Origin: Xenopus tropicalis
Taxonomy: Eukaryota > Chordata > Amphibia > Anura > Pipidae
Direction: 5' to 3'
Length of the DNA stretch: 64,000 nucleotides
Assembly: GCF_000004195.4 (NCBI RefSeq)
Contig: NC_030684.2
Location: 67,005,392 to 67,069,391 of the forward strand
The position numbers were made by a program, and so were the translations under genes. The notes under the pieces are model-generated. The model made no database searches. It worked only from the letters and a program-made list of their open reading frames with translations, and was not told the origin of the DNA. This document shows, piece after piece, positions 28,501 to 35,496 of the stretch (position 1 is the first letter of the stretch; each line of letters starts with the position of its first letter).

Positions 28501-31500
28501 AATGTAGGTTAGACCAAGTGCTGGCACAAGGTTGCTTTTAGCAGCTGGTCAACGCTACAGCATGGGTTAGACCATGTCCTTGTGATTTCTTTTTTAGTGT
28601 ACAAATTAAAGCTAAATATTGCTGCTAGCTACCATTAAGCCTTTAGAACAAGGAAATACTGACAGGTGTTTTGTATGAGCTGGGGCTTAAAAGTTCCCTA
28701 CTTTCTCACTACAGCTTCTGAGTTAGGGGAAGTGCAAAATGGTCTTATTACTCAGTCACACTGTTTGCTGGGGACTAATGGTTTTAAATGCTCTACAGAC
28801 TCTCTACGGACTCACATATAATGAGGGGCTTGACATGGCCTGTGAGCTTACATATTTTGATCAACATGTGGTACTTGCACCCCATTTTTTGCAACAATTA
28901 TTTTTAAAAGCAAACTGTGTGCTGGCAATCATTCCCCTTTGTGTACAAATAATGGCTTTTCTAACAGGTATGAGGGTTTGAACAAGCAGTGGCACAAGGG
29001 TGCTGTTCGCTGCTGGTCAATGCTACACTGTGGGTTAGATGGAGTGCTGGCAATTCATTTCTGTATAAATATATATGTATACAATACCTTGAGAAGGTGT
29101 TCAAATACTTGGCTGTTGATCTGTTGCTATTGAACAATGAAATGTCTGTGTCCGTAATATTCTATTTTAAAGCACTGAAACTGAAATCAGGCAAGGACAC
29201 TTGTGAAACTCAGATTTCAAATACTGTTACAAATTTAGAAAAACTATTTGAAAACTAAGTGCTAAAATAACATAGTAAGTTAGGTCCATTAAGTTCAACA
29301 TGTTATGTCTATATGAAAATGAGACTTAAAGCCTGCAGAATATCTTTTTGGAAGATGCCAAATCACACCAGAACAGTGTTAAAAGCTGGTACATACTTTT
29401 CCAAAAAGACTTCAACAACAAGGAAATCCATGTATATATCATTTGTTGCAGAGGAATTCACAACAACCTACTACGTTCATGATTCAAGCATCGATCAAGT
29501 TACAATGACAGTCGTGCAAAGAAGTCTATAGATCCCCTGACCAGACTGGGAGACTTAAAAATACCCTAGAGGGCCCACATCAGCCCTGTGGCCTGGAGTT
29601 GGACAGCCTTGTTCTAGTCCAGGGATCCCTAACCTTTTATACCAGTGAGCCACATTCAAATGGAAAAAGTGTTGGGGAGCAACACAAGCATGAAAAATGT
29701 CCCTGGGGGTGTCAGCAAAATCCAAGGGGTTGGGGAGCAACATGTTGCTCACGAGCCACTGGTTGGGGATCACTGTTCTAGTCTATTTGTAGATGTACCG
29801 TGCCTATTAGCTTTATTTTTAAGTATATATTACAGAACAATCATATATTAAGAATAAGTTCATGTGTTTTGTGTTATAGCACTGCATGAAAAAATACAAA
29901 ATGGGTGATTAGTTCATATAGGCTAAAACTGAAACCATTTAAAATGTTGTCTGGTTAATAGCAGATTAGGTTTGTGATAATATTTCAAAGGACTAGCTGG
30001 AACATGAGCACTGACATTTTCTTATGGTGAAGTCACTCACAAATTGTAGTATAATCACAGTGCTAAGCAGCTCTTGGCTGCAAATGAGTTGAACATTTTC
30101 TTTCGCATGAGCAATGAAAGCAGTTTAAAGATCAATGCACTGCACTTCTGGGCCAAAAGCCTGTAAACTTAAAATGGAAAGATGTAAATAAGGTATAATG
30201 CTAAACTTTACAGTTCTGAGTTGGCAAACAAAGTCAAAACTGAAAAGTTACTGCTGGGTATACTTCTTCCGAAGAAATTACAAAAAAGAAGGGGTTGCTT
30301 GTTTTTAGTAGCCATATCAGTTTGTTATATGTTTGTTCTATCAATTTGGACTTGTATACCATGCCCACATTCAAAGAGTAGATGATATCAGTGGGTAATG
30401 TTGCACATTTGGATGTGTGAACAGGCCCTATAAGATAATATCCTTACAGACAAAAACACCACAAGAGTGTGACATTTCCCATTTCAGCACCACAAACAGT
30501 AAGAAGCCAATTGCTTGAGCTTAATAAATTCAGTCAGGGGATATAATATTGGTCTGGAGCAGTGCTGTCCAACTGCGACCCCCCTCTGTGTGGCCCCCCA
30601 CCTGTCTGGCTGCTTTGATGGCTTACCTTTGAGTAAGCATTAAATGCTATCAGTACTGAGATTAACTGCCCCCCTGCATGGTTCTCACCTCAGATTCAGG
30701 CTGTAATCCCTCTGTATTGTTTAAAAATGTAATCCCCTGTACTGTTCACACCTTTTAATACCTGCATTGTTCACCCCCTGCAGTGTTCACACCTCAGGCT
30801 CAGGCTGTAATCACTCCCATTGTTCACTTCTTCACACCTCAGACATAGGTACTGTAGGGAGAGTATGGCACATACAGCCAGCATAGGTCAGGGAGGGTAT
30901 GGCACACACAGGAAGGGTAGGGCAGGCAGAGTATGGCACACACAGTCAGGGTAGGGCAGGCAGAGTATAGCACACACAGGCAGGGTAGGGCAGGCAGAGT
31001 ATAGCACACACAGGCAGGGTAGGGCAGGCAGAGTATGGCACACACAGGCAGCATAGGGAAAGCAGAGGATGGCACACATATAGGCAGATTAGGACAGGCA
31101 GAGTATGGCACACACAGACAGCATAGGACAGGCAGAGTGCTGCCTGTGTGTGCCATACTCTGCTTGCCCTATGCTGCTTGTGGGAGGTGAACCTGGCAGG
31201 GGTTTGTTGTGGGAGTTTGTTAGCAGTTGGAAATAGCCATTAAATGGTCCCTAAAATGTGTAATGATGTACTGGGGGTTGCTGTGCTATCCACAGGGGAG
31301 GAGGAGGCATATGGAATTTAAGGGTATATCTTAATATGACATAATTCTTTCACTTATAAATGATGGTTGATATCCCCACAGTAAGGACCAAGCATTTGGG
31401 ATTTTGCTGTGCTACCACCATTGTGATAAAATAGGTGTGGTTTGAAGTGGGTGTGGTTTCAAAAAGGGGAGTGGTCAAAACTGGCTTCCATTAGCGGCCC

Positions 31501-33735
31501 TCCACCATGTATGCTAGAGAAATTCCGGCCCTCGGCACCATAGAAGTTGGACAGCACTGGTCTGGAGTATACCAAGGGGGCCATATAAAACGCTGAAGGA
31601 CTGTATGATACCCAAAGAGCTCAAGCTGAACTGCTTTGTGCTAAGTGACAAAAAAAGTGGGCTGCAAAATCATGGTGACTGTAGCAGTCTACTATTGTTA
31701 ATCAAACAATAACATCTGTGGACCCAAGATTGAGAATCACTGATCCAAATTCTCACAAATAACTTCTCTGTACTCCACAATTAAAGCAAATGTAACCCCA
31801 CAATTAATATTTTGCTTAATAAAACAAAAGTGTAATTCTAAGCCACGTAATATCCATTGAATCTAATATTATGCACTGCATTACGCGACACATCAATGCC
31901 ATCCACCTATCACAATGCGCGTGGGGCACACTCTCAAGCATGTATTTTAGGGCAAAAAAAGCACACCAGAGCATCACAGATTGCTTTCACCACCAAAATT
32001 TCTGCCAGAGGAGAACAAAAGTTTGTGCAATTATTATAAGTGAATGTAGCTGGTATTGGAGGTAGCATCGCTTGCATACTGGTCTCCGCAGTGGGGTTCG
32101 GCCTTATAATAATATAGCAAAAGCCAGCTGTTTACCAGAGCTGTCTTGGCTCAAGGAGAGACCACTTCTGCTACAATGTTTTGAATGTCAGATCCAGAAG
32201 TGCAGAAAGTACCTTACTGAAGAAAATGGAATTCTAAGCAACTTTCCAATGTGCAATACACACATAGCTTTAAAATAACTGAACCTTTTCAGTAAATGTA
32301 CACTGAAAAGTTGTTAAGAACTACATTTTCTTTAGCTAAGCAAAATTGTATTATTGGGTAGACGTGCCCTTTAATCACACCAATAAGTAAGCAGTGTGCT
32401 GCAATAACTCCGATACAGTCAGTAATAATCTCACATAGTTTCTCAGTTATCAGACATCTTCCCTTCTTCTAGTCACTTGCTTTTAACAATATCAGTTAAG
32501 GGGCACTTTGGTTAAGGCTACCAAAGGTTAATACTACAGAAATTAAAATCTGAAAATTGACACAGGACATTTGTATATTCATAATGTGTAAAATATATAT
32601 ACGACTTATCATTATCCTTTATTTATATAGCACTGACATGCCTATATATATATAAATATGAATATGACATAGGTTTAGTTAGCACTGGCATTTTCCAGGG
32701 TTCTTTTGAAAGATTATACATCATTCACATCATAGTTACATAGGGTTTACACACACAATATATACTTACCAATCTATACCAATAATATCAATTGGTATGG
32801 ATACGTACCAATCTTTACCAATCAACATCAGTCCCGGCACAAATGGAACTTATAATCTAAGGCCCCCATCACATTCACAAATAAAAGGACCATTTTTAAT
32901 GAGGAGACAATTTGCATTCCTTTATGAATTTGGAATGTGGAAGGAAACCATGTGCACAAGGGAAGGAATTGCTTTAATATATAAAGAGCACCTTGTATAA
33001 ACTATGTTTTCAAACTATTTTTTCAAAATGTTTTCAAAGCATTCCTTTTATTTAAACTAATGTTAAACCTTTGTAACAATGGTTCCCAGCACAACAAAGC
33101 AAGCTACTGGCTTTCTAGCGCTTGTTTTAAGGGTTCATGGGCACTTCAAGTAGTTTTTTTATTCTCTTGGCTGCACCTTCAAAACAGGAGCAGTAGTGTT
33201 TAAGCAGTAGTGTTTGGTTTATTCAGAGAATAAGTGTTTTTGGTAAAGTAGAAAATACTGATTTCAAATGCCTGCAATTACAACCCTCTATGGCTAAGCT
33301 AAAACCTTAACAAACCCCTACTTAACTTAACCCCAAACTCTCATTTAGAGAGTGGCAAATGATGGGAGAGTTCTGAAAGGGCAGAGTGGGGAAATGACAC
33401 CTGTCTCAAGACCCATTAAACATTAAGTAGTGGTCAAACCAACTCATTCTTCGTGCCCTACTTTGTGATTATAAGCACATTATCAAGTGATTTAAAAAGT
33501 GATTCAAAGTTCCACCAGAATCCCAACATTCTACACAACATAATATCAAACAACAACCTAGAGGCGTCCAAGCTGCTGCAGCCATGTAAGTGAACTACAA
33601 CTCCCACAATTGCTAGGAGTCGCAAGGACTTGGCATTTACTGTATATAAACAAAGTGACGGGCGCTGATTATCAGTGACATACTCATGTGGCCTTACCTG
33701 CCAGTTTCTCCCGCTACCGCGGGTGTCCCCGGCAT
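3782..33735 (-). CDS. klhl13: klhl13, kelch-like family member 13 (gene level, 3' part outside window)
   Basis: Spliced minus-strand gene for a BTB-BACK-Kelch protein. In mammals KLHL13 works with KLHL9 as adaptor of a CUL3 RING ubiquitin ligase that acts on Aurora B in mitosis and cytokinesis; the frog role is inferred from that. The coding segments seen are 33698-33735 (distal start) or 22456-22553 (proximal start), then 10028-10169, 8920-9052, 7097-7293 and 3782-4577. All internal introns have GT/AG borders, and phases run 2, 0, 1, 0, then 1 at the last visible donor. The sum is 1306 nt (distal) or 1366 nt (proximal), that is 435 or 455 codons plus one base, against roughly 655 residues for human KLHL13. 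The remaining Kelch repeats and stop lie left of position 1. The close paralogue KLHL9 is similar in sequence, but mammalian KLHL9 is intronless, and the proximal N-terminus here matches KLHL13, so I call klhl13. Confidence 0.93.
4578..7096 (-). other. klhl13: klhl13 intron 4
   Basis: A 2519-bp intron. Apart from A- and T-rich tracts (for example near 6545-6560) I see no recognisable repeat family, RNA gene or open frame of note. It is the least transposon-loaded large intron in the window. Confidence 0.8.
7097..7293 (-). CDS. klhl13: klhl13 exon 4: second half of BTB domain
   Basis: This 197-bp exon has acceptor TTGTCTAG|GTGG and donor TCTGGG|GTAAGAA. Its first two bases complete a glycine codon begun in the previous exon, and 65 whole codons follow, ending in phase 0. 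It encodes [16 protein letters not shown], then [14 protein letters not shown] and [19 protein letters not shown], which is the C-terminal half of the BTB/POZ fold. In this family that part holds the surface used for dimerisation and CUL3 binding. The sequence is nearly identical to human KLHL13/KLHL9. The reading frame continues about five codons into the intron, but the donor and the family alignment fix the exon end here. Confidence 0.95.
7505..7782. mobile_element. CAGGTATGGG-family nonautonomous element, decayed
   Basis: Reads TATTGGACCTGTAATCCAGAA at the left and CATAACGGATCCCATTTCTG at the right. Internal blocks GGATCTCCATACC, TAGGATTGTTTT and GAGTCTATAGGAGATGGGCTT align with the better copy at 18803-19131. 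The family is very common in Xenopus. Confidence 0.8.
8054..8328. mobile_element. palindromic MITE, TAGGGATGCA family (hAT-like)
   Basis: The ends are TAGGGATGCACCGAATGC and TGCATCCCTA, with internal GATTCGGCC and GACCGAATCC blocks forming a long inverted repeat. The flanks ATTGTAAT and ATTGACAT would be an 8-bp target duplication with two differences, which suggests hAT. A fragment of a similar element lies near 37260-37310. Confidence 0.75.
8920..9052 (-). CDS. klhl13: klhl13 exon 3: start of BTB domain
   Basis: This 133-bp exon has acceptor TTTTCTCCAG|GGCTTTG and donor TTTACAG|GTGCTT (phase 1). It encodes [19 protein letters not shown], then [23 protein letters not shown], the classic N-terminal BTB/POZ motif of Kelch-like proteins, at residues 81-124 of the long isoform. 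The [15 protein letters not shown] version resembles human KLHL9 slightly more than human KLHL13 at a few positions, as expected if mammalian KLHL9 arose as a retrocopy from an ancestral klhl13 and human KLHL13 later drifted. The exon is followed on the minus strand by a 1.6-kb intron containing two MITEs. Confidence 0.95.
9053..10027 (-). other. klhl13: klhl13 intron 2
   Basis: A 975-bp intron, over 40 percent of which is the MITE at 9207-9618. Nothing else was recognised. Confidence 0.8.
9207..9618. mobile_element. TTAA-flanked palindromic MITE (piggyBac-like)
   Basis: Starts TTAAAGGTAAACTAAACTC and ends GTGTTTAGTTCTCCTTTAA. The subterminal blocks AACTGGCCTCCCT and AGGGAGGCCAGT are reverse complements. 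TTAA is found at both borders, the hallmark of piggyBac-type insertion. It lies inside klhl13 intron 2. Confidence 0.85.
10028..10169 (-). CDS. klhl13: klhl13 exon 2: shared N-terminal exon, common acceptor for both first exons
   Basis: This 142-bp exon has acceptor TTATCTTCATCAG|ATCTTTGG and donor GTTACAG|GTATGT (phase 0). It begins with one base that completes a codon from either first exon: AG+A (Arg) from the distal one, AT+A (Ile) from the proximal one. It encodes [20 protein letters not shown], then [17 protein letters not shown], the low-complexity leader ahead of the BTB domain. Its last residues (THSSVVLQ) run directly into GFDQLRIEG of exon 3, as in human KLHL13. The internal HLKVSLG corresponds to the place where human KLHL9 starts (MKVSLG), consistent with KLHL9 being a processed copy. 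Confidence 0.93.
10489..11098. mobile_element. Tc1/mariner-like palindromic element with nested insertion
   Basis: The ends CAGTTAGGTCCATAAATATT and ATTTATGAACCTAACTG are inverted repeats flanked by TA on both sides (10487-10488 and 11099-11100). The two arms (for example GATGCAGTTGAAGTGCAGAC against CTGCACTTCAACTGCATC) run inward for over 200 bp. The centre is broken by sequence resembling one arm of another family (see 10734-10800). Confidence 0.88.
10734..10800. mobile_element. arm of a CCATACACG-family MITE nested in the Tc1-like palindrome
   Basis: Reads GGTGGCCATACACGGGCAGA, then ATCGATATCGGCCCC and ATACAGGCAGCTTGCC. This resembles the arms of the complete element at 60787-61153 (GGTCCCCATACACG, CGATATCGGGG, ATATCGGCAGCTAC). 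Only one arm can be traced. Confidence 0.6.
11440..11510. mobile_element. one arm of the GGGGCAGATTTATCA-family element
   Basis: CTCATATTTTGATAAATCTGCCCC is the same end as in the palindrome at 52738-52948. It abuts the hAT element at 11519, whose target duplication begins within its last bases. Confidence 0.65.
11519..11663. mobile_element. short hAT element with perfect 8-bp target duplication
   Basis: A 145-bp element with inverted ends CAGTGTCGGACTGG and CCAGTCCGACACTG, flanked by CCCTTAGC at 11511-11518 and again at 11664-11671. The internal text GGCCCACCGGGAGTTTTCC is typical of an abundant frog hAT MITE. It inserted next to, or into, an older palindrome end. Confidence 0.9.
14961..15262. 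mobile_element. CAGGTATGGG-family element
   Basis: Left end ACAGGTATGGGATCAGTTATC, internal TCCTATTGAATTCAAG and GATCCAAATTACGGAAAGCC, right part CCTGAGCATTCTGGATAAT. The right terminus is decayed. Confidence 0.75.
15314..15898 (-). pseudogene. 5'-truncated L1/Tx1-type LINE 3' end
   Basis: A minus-strand insertion of about 585 bp. The reading frame encodes the cysteine-histidine knuckle found at the C-terminus of L1/Tx1 ORF2 ([19 protein letters not shown]), followed by frameshifts and stops. The tail is a T-rich tract on the plus strand at its low end. The flanks TTTCGCATTTTT at 15302-15313 and 15899-15910 form a 12-bp target duplication, as expected for target-primed reverse transcription. 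No intact enzyme is present. Confidence 0.85.
16438..16520. mobile_element. deleted 83-bp copy of the Harbinger-like GGGCTCTGGCACACGG family
   Basis: Near-perfect hairpin GGGCTGTGGCACACGGGGAG to the matching CCACAGCCC end, keeping only the terminal arms and losing the centre. TAA on the left (16435-16437) faces ATAA on the right. It lies 127 bp from a full copy. Confidence 0.85.
16648..16964. mobile_element. Harbinger-like palindromic MITE, full copy
   Basis: A 317-bp element, GGGCTCTGGCACATAGGGAG to GTGTGCCAGAGCCC, flanked by TAA at 16645-16647 and 16965-16967 (3-bp target duplication of PIF/Harbinger type). It contains two facing blocks around CCCACCGGCGAAAATGTAAA and the palindromic TTTCACTGAAAT motif, so the single strand could fold into a long hairpin. 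Confidence 0.88.
17740..18600 (-). pseudogene. Tc1/mariner-like transposase remnant
   Basis: On the minus strand a broken frame reads [11 protein letters not shown], the usual Tc1-like transposase start, then helix-turn-helix-like text with many stops. It ends in text like [13 protein letters not shown], close to the C-terminus of this class, so the middle (catalytic) part is deleted. The flanks contain TATGCAAG and CATACCCCTGGCAGAAG, typical of this element's ends. The borders are approximate. It is non-functional. Confidence 0.75.
18803..19131. mobile_element. CAGGTATGGG-family element, full length
   Basis: Both ends are present: ACAGGTATGGGACCC and GGATCCCATACCTGT. Internal GGTCTTTCTGTATTTTGGAT and GAGTCTATGGGAGACGGGCT are well kept. 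This is the best copy here of a repeat that occurs at least four times in the window. No clear target duplication was seen. Confidence 0.82.
21026..21115. repeat. tandem repeat, 30 bp x 3
   Basis: Three consecutive 30-bp units starting CAGAAATACCCTGCCATGAG and ending CACAGTAGCC. The second differs by one base (CCAGCC for CCTGCC) and the last diverges at its final bases. Confidence 0.92.
22456..22553 (-). CDS. klhl13: klhl13 alternative proximal first coding exon
   Basis: The minus strand reads [20 protein letters not shown], then [12 protein letters not shown], followed by AT and a strong donor (ACAT|GTAAGTGAG). That is 32 codons plus two bases (phase 2). Joined to exon 2 it gives ...SPAYISLVEEED. 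From memory, one human KLHL13 isoform starts [20 protein letters not shown] and continues to AYISLVEEED, so both the start codon and the junction are conserved over about 350 million years. The ATG is the first base triplet of the recognised isoform, which fixes the start. A separate promoter must lie in or beyond the sequence just above 22553, which is relatively free of repeats. A plus-strand open frame over the same interval is only a shadow of this conserved exon. Confidence 0.9.
22554..23800 (-). promoter_or_regulatory. klhl13: presumed proximal klhl13 promoter and 5' UTR region
   Basis: This is the sequence immediately upstream of the proximal first coding exon. It is one of the few stretches of more than a kilobase in the window where I recognise no transposon, apart from A-rich tracts near 22850. 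That is what would be expected of a constrained 5' UTR and promoter. It is not CpG-rich, and I could not place a TATA box or transcription start with confidence. The call is an inference from the position of the conserved ATG exon. Confidence 0.5.
24813..24840. repeat. (TA)n microsatellite
   Basis: An uninterrupted TA run of about 14 units. Nothing else is in the immediate flanks. Confidence 0.9.
25399..26935 (+). pseudogene. 5'-truncated L1/Tx1 LINE 3' end with 16-bp target duplication and nested MITE
   Basis: A plus-strand LINE fragment. Ignoring the nested MITE, the frame runs [20 protein letters not shown], then [10 protein letters not shown]. After frameshifts it continues through a zinc-knuckle-like CWRCG...LIHIFWSC, then [19 protein letters not shown] and [12 protein letters not shown], the typical ORF2 C-terminus. 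A C-rich 3' UTR and an A-rich tail (26905-26934) follow. ATAATAAACATTTATA at 25383-25398 is repeated exactly at 26936-26951. The enzyme core is absent and stops are frequent, so it is dead. Confidence 0.88.
25430..25833. mobile_element. TTAA-flanked palindromic MITE nested inside the L1/Tx1 fragment
   Basis: Starts TTAAAGGGAAAGGAAAAGCC and ends GGCTAAG-family text read backwards to CCTTCCCCTTTAA, with TTAA at 25430-25433 and 25830-25833. Removing it and one TTAA restores the LINE frame (GAC CTT AAT AGC, D-L-N-S). The arms (CACCCCCAAGTGACTTGAA; TTCAAGTCACTTGGGGGTG) pair over most of the length and include CpG-rich GCGCATGCGC segments near the centre. One arm of the same family is found at 35836-35935. 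Confidence 0.9.
28480..29060. repeat. three dispersed ~40-bp similar units
   Basis: Units reading AGCTGGTCAATTCTAGAATG, AGCTGGTCAACGCTACAGCA and TGCTGGTCAATGCTACACTG, each followed by a GGGTTAGA or AGGTTAGA motif, occur near 28484, 28542 and 29013. They may be remnants of a tandem array broken by later insertion. Confidence 0.5.
29620..29775. mobile_element. hAT MITE with perfect 8-bp target duplication
   Basis: A 156-bp element, CAGGGATCCCTAACC to GGTTGGGGATCACTG, flanked by TTCTAGTC at 29612-29619 and 29776-29783. Internal GGGGAGCAACA occurs twice. A related end (GTGGTTCTTAACCAGTGGC, GAGCAACATGCTGC) is at 63590-63660. Confidence 0.9.
30859..31140. repeat. 34-bp minisatellite inside the hAT element
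   Basis: About eight tandem copies of a unit close to GTATAGCACACACAGGCAGG followed by GTAGGGCAGGCAGA (34 bp). The central copies are nearly identical and the outer ones diverge (GCATAGGGAAAGCAGAGGAT). Because 34 is not a multiple of three, each unit shifts frame, which produces a meaningless repetitive open frame on the minus strand. Confidence 0.9.
31138..31185. repeat. inverted minisatellite unit forming a hairpin with the array
   Basis: GCTGCCTGTGTGTGCCATAC, then TCTGCTTGCCCTATGCTGC, is the reverse complement of the preceding unit, so the array ends in a potential stem-loop. Confidence 0.8.
32610..32960. mobile_element. decayed SINE-like/LINE-tail interspersed repeat
   Basis: Recognisable blocks TTTATTTATATAGCACTGACA, GGAACTTATAATCTAAGGCC and TTTGGAATGTGGAAGGAAACC belong to a widespread fish and frog repeat. 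A second, later segment of the same family (GCCCTGGCTGGGAATGAAAC, GCTAACCACTGCACCACC) lies at 38590-38735. The class is uncertain. Confidence 0.6.
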
Positions 33736-34030
33736 AGTCGCGGTATCAGGAGCGGATTTGAAGCTGTGACGGTGCCTGCAAGCGGCAGTGCGAGGTCTTG
33801 ATCGCGAGTTAAATCACAATGCGTCTCAGGGCTACCGTCTCCGGGAAGGTTTCGGTGTCCCAGTAACTTTTTTCATTGGCGGACAGAGGGGAGCTCCTCT
33901 CACAAGCTGCATCTATAGCAGCCGCACTACCCCCAAAAGCAAGCTGATGTGACGTGCGCACGTCGTGACGTCAGGTCACATGACCAACTAGTTTATGGGC
34001 GGCGCTGCAGTTCGATGCTGCTGCCTGGGA
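33690..34030 (-). promoter_or_regulatory. klhl13: CpG-rich distal klhl13 promoter with CRE, E-box and CCAAT motifs
   Basis: This is a short GC- and CpG-rich island in an otherwise AT-rich window, ending just inside intron 1. It contains a perfect cAMP-response palindrome TGACGTCA (33966-33973), an adjoining GTGCGCAC palindrome (33954-33961), an E-box-type GGTCACATGACC (33974-33985), and an inverted CCAAT box (ATTGG, 33875-33879). These sit 140-250 bp upstream of the distal ATG, the usual place for a TATA-less housekeeping-type promoter. The motifs are directly visible; their use is inference. Confidence 0.75.
33698..33735 (-). CDS. klhl13: klhl13 distal first coding exon (coding part)
   Basis: In the CpG-rich block the minus strand reads ATG CCG GGG ..., giving [12 protein letters not shown] plus two bases (AG), followed by a near-consensus donor (GGCAG|GTAAGG). 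The exon ends in phase 2 and joins exon 2 as AG+A, giving ...[12 protein letters not shown] in frame. The ATG is the last one before the donor. No other upstream ATG gives a longer frame through the donor that I can see, and stops occur upstream in this frame (a TGA shortly before the ATG). The exact residues are not ones I recall from another species, so this N-terminus rests on the splice logic and the promoter context. The 5' UTR extends to roughly 33850-34000. Confidence 0.8.
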
Positions 34031-34224
34031 CATGAGTAGTGAGCGGCTCTCAGCTGAATGATGAACTTTTTGTACAGTGGTACAGTGTTTTTTTTTTTTT
34101 TTTTTTTTAAACAGTGGTTTTGAGTTTTCAATGCTGTTGCTATAGAAAACTGTTGCCGTAGTAACACTATTTTATGCCTTTCATCATTTTTTAAGCAGCA
34201 ATGAAATAAAATCTAGTTTCTTCG

Positions 34225-34640
34225 TTAAAGGAACAGTAACACCAAAAAATTAAAGTGTATAAAAGTAATAAGAATAAAATATACTGCTGCCCTGCACTGG
34301 TACAACTGAGATGTTTGCCTCAGAAATGTATATAAACAAAGCTGCCGTTTAGCCATGGGGGCAGCCATTCAAAGGAGAAAAGGCACAGGCACACAGGAGA
34401 TAACAGATAAAACACTATTGTATTCTAGAGAGCTTATCTGTTATCTGCTATGTAACCTGTGCCTTTTCTCCTTTTTTCCAACTTTAATGGCTGCCCCCAT
34501 GGCTACACAGCAGCTTATTTATATAAACTATAGTAGTGTTACTGTAGCAAACACACAACTTTTACCAGTGCAGGGCAACAATACATAATATTTTAATTAC
34601 TTTAAAAAACTTTCATTTTTTGGTGTTACTGTTCCTTTAA
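34225..34640. mobile_element. TTAA-flanked palindromic MITE just upstream of the distal promoter
   Basis: TTAAAGGAACAGTAACACC to GGTGTTACTGTTCCTTTAA, with TTAA at 34225-34228 and 34637-34640. The arms (TGCCCTGCACTGGTAC and CCAGTGCAGGGCA; ATGGGGGCAGCCATT and ATGGCTGCCCCCAT; GATAACAGATAAAAC and CTTATCTGTTATC) pair along almost the whole 416 bp. It inserted within 200-300 bp of the klhl13 CpG island. Confidence 0.92.
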
Positions 34641-34718
34641 GAAACATGGATGCAATTTGGACTAGTCCGGGGGCAACATTACTTATGTAGGTGCCTGAGG
34701 AACTTAGTTTAGGGGTAA

Positions 34719-35128
34719 GGCTGATGCCACACGTGGCGTTTTTCCGCTGCGTATTTTCTAATTCTCTCGGCGGCTGAAAAACGCACAATATCATCATCCA
34801 TAGAAACAACTTGAAAAGACGCGAAGCAAACCACACAATGCGGAAATACGCTAGAAAACGCCCTACCACGGATTTTTCAAGCGTTGGCCGAAATACGCCA
34901 GTATTTGCAAAGCAAGCTATTCCTATGTATACACAAAGGCAGCTGCCAGACCTAGCGGAAATACGCGGTGTTTTTTGCTATTTCGCACTATTAGCACCAT
35001 GGAAATGGGATTTGCTTATGTCACCAGTACTAGGCTGAAAAACGCCATAGTCTCGGGCTGTGTGGCTTGTGCGGCGTTTTTAGGCTGAGAAAAAACGCAG
35101 CGGAAAAGTGCCACGTGTGGCATCAACC
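34719..35128. mobile_element. Harbinger-like palindromic MITE, GGCTGATGCCACACG family
   Basis: The ends GGCTGATGCCACACGTGGCG and CCACGTGTGGCATCAACC are flanked by TAA (34716-34718 and 35129-35131). The inside is packed with facing GAAATACGC/GCGTTTTT blocks. It lies 76 bp from the preceding MITE. Confidence 0.88.
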
Positions 35129-35304
35129 TAAAGACTTTGGCATGCCTATAAAAATAAAGCAAAGACTTTCCTGCACTTTTGGGAAGGGTAAATGAGCACG
35201 TTAACAGCAGCACAAGTTATACAGCAGATCAGATATTAATAAAATATAGCTGAAATAATCATTGCCTTTACAAATAGACGTTTGTGTTGCACTGCCATAG
35301 GTTA

Positions 35305-35496
35305 AAAAACATCCCTAGTTTCCTTCCCATCAGCAGTAATGTAAATCACCAGTGGGAAGACATACCCAGCGTAAAATAGGCCAAAGTTTACTTGTGAGTC
35401 AACTTTGGGCTACTTCAGAAATAGGACGGGATGCTTATGCCTTCCTATGGGCAATTAACATTACTGCCGGAAGGAAAGGAAGCTAGGGATGTTTTG
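35305..35496. mobile_element. palindromic MITE, decayed
   Basis: AAAAAACATCCCTAGTTTCC to AGCTAGGGATGTTTT, with internal GTAATGTAAATCACCAGTGG on the left arm only. It resembles an older relative of the GGGCTCTGGCACACGG group. Confidence 0.7.

Larger units (their letters stand above)
30560..31559. mobile_element. 1-kb nonautonomous hAT element with internal minisatellite
   Basis: The inverted ends CAGTGCTGTCCAAC and GTTGGACAGCACTG are flanked by an exact 8-bp duplication GTCTGGAG (30552-30559 and 31560-31567). The inside holds repeated TGTTCACACC/TAATCCC text and a 34-bp tandem array. No transposase frame is present. Confidence 0.9.
22554..33697 (-). other. klhl13: region between the two klhl13 first exons (intron for the distal transcript)
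   Basis: An 11.1-kb interval spliced out of the distal transcript and containing the presumed proximal promoter. It holds a TA microsatellite, a nested L1/MITE insertion, two hAT elements, a minisatellite and a SINE-like fragment, listed separately. The stretches 23800-24780, 26960-28480 and 31570-32600 show no feature I can name, apart from a decayed TTAA-type arm near 32190-32370. Confidence 0.75.

Noticed and set aside
30839..31156. Minus-strand open frame with repeated [16 protein letters not shown] text
   Set aside because: It is produced by the 34-bp minisatellite cycling through frames. There is no start context or homologue.
33594..33613. ACTACAACTCCCACAATTGC as a ZNF143-type promoter site
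   Set aside because: It is only a partial match and lies inside intron 1, about 85 bp past the donor; similar text is common in frog repeats (for example near 62050).
34811..35038. Plus-strand frame MKRREANHTMRKYARKRPT...
   Set aside because: It lies entirely inside the GGCTGATGCCACACG MITE.
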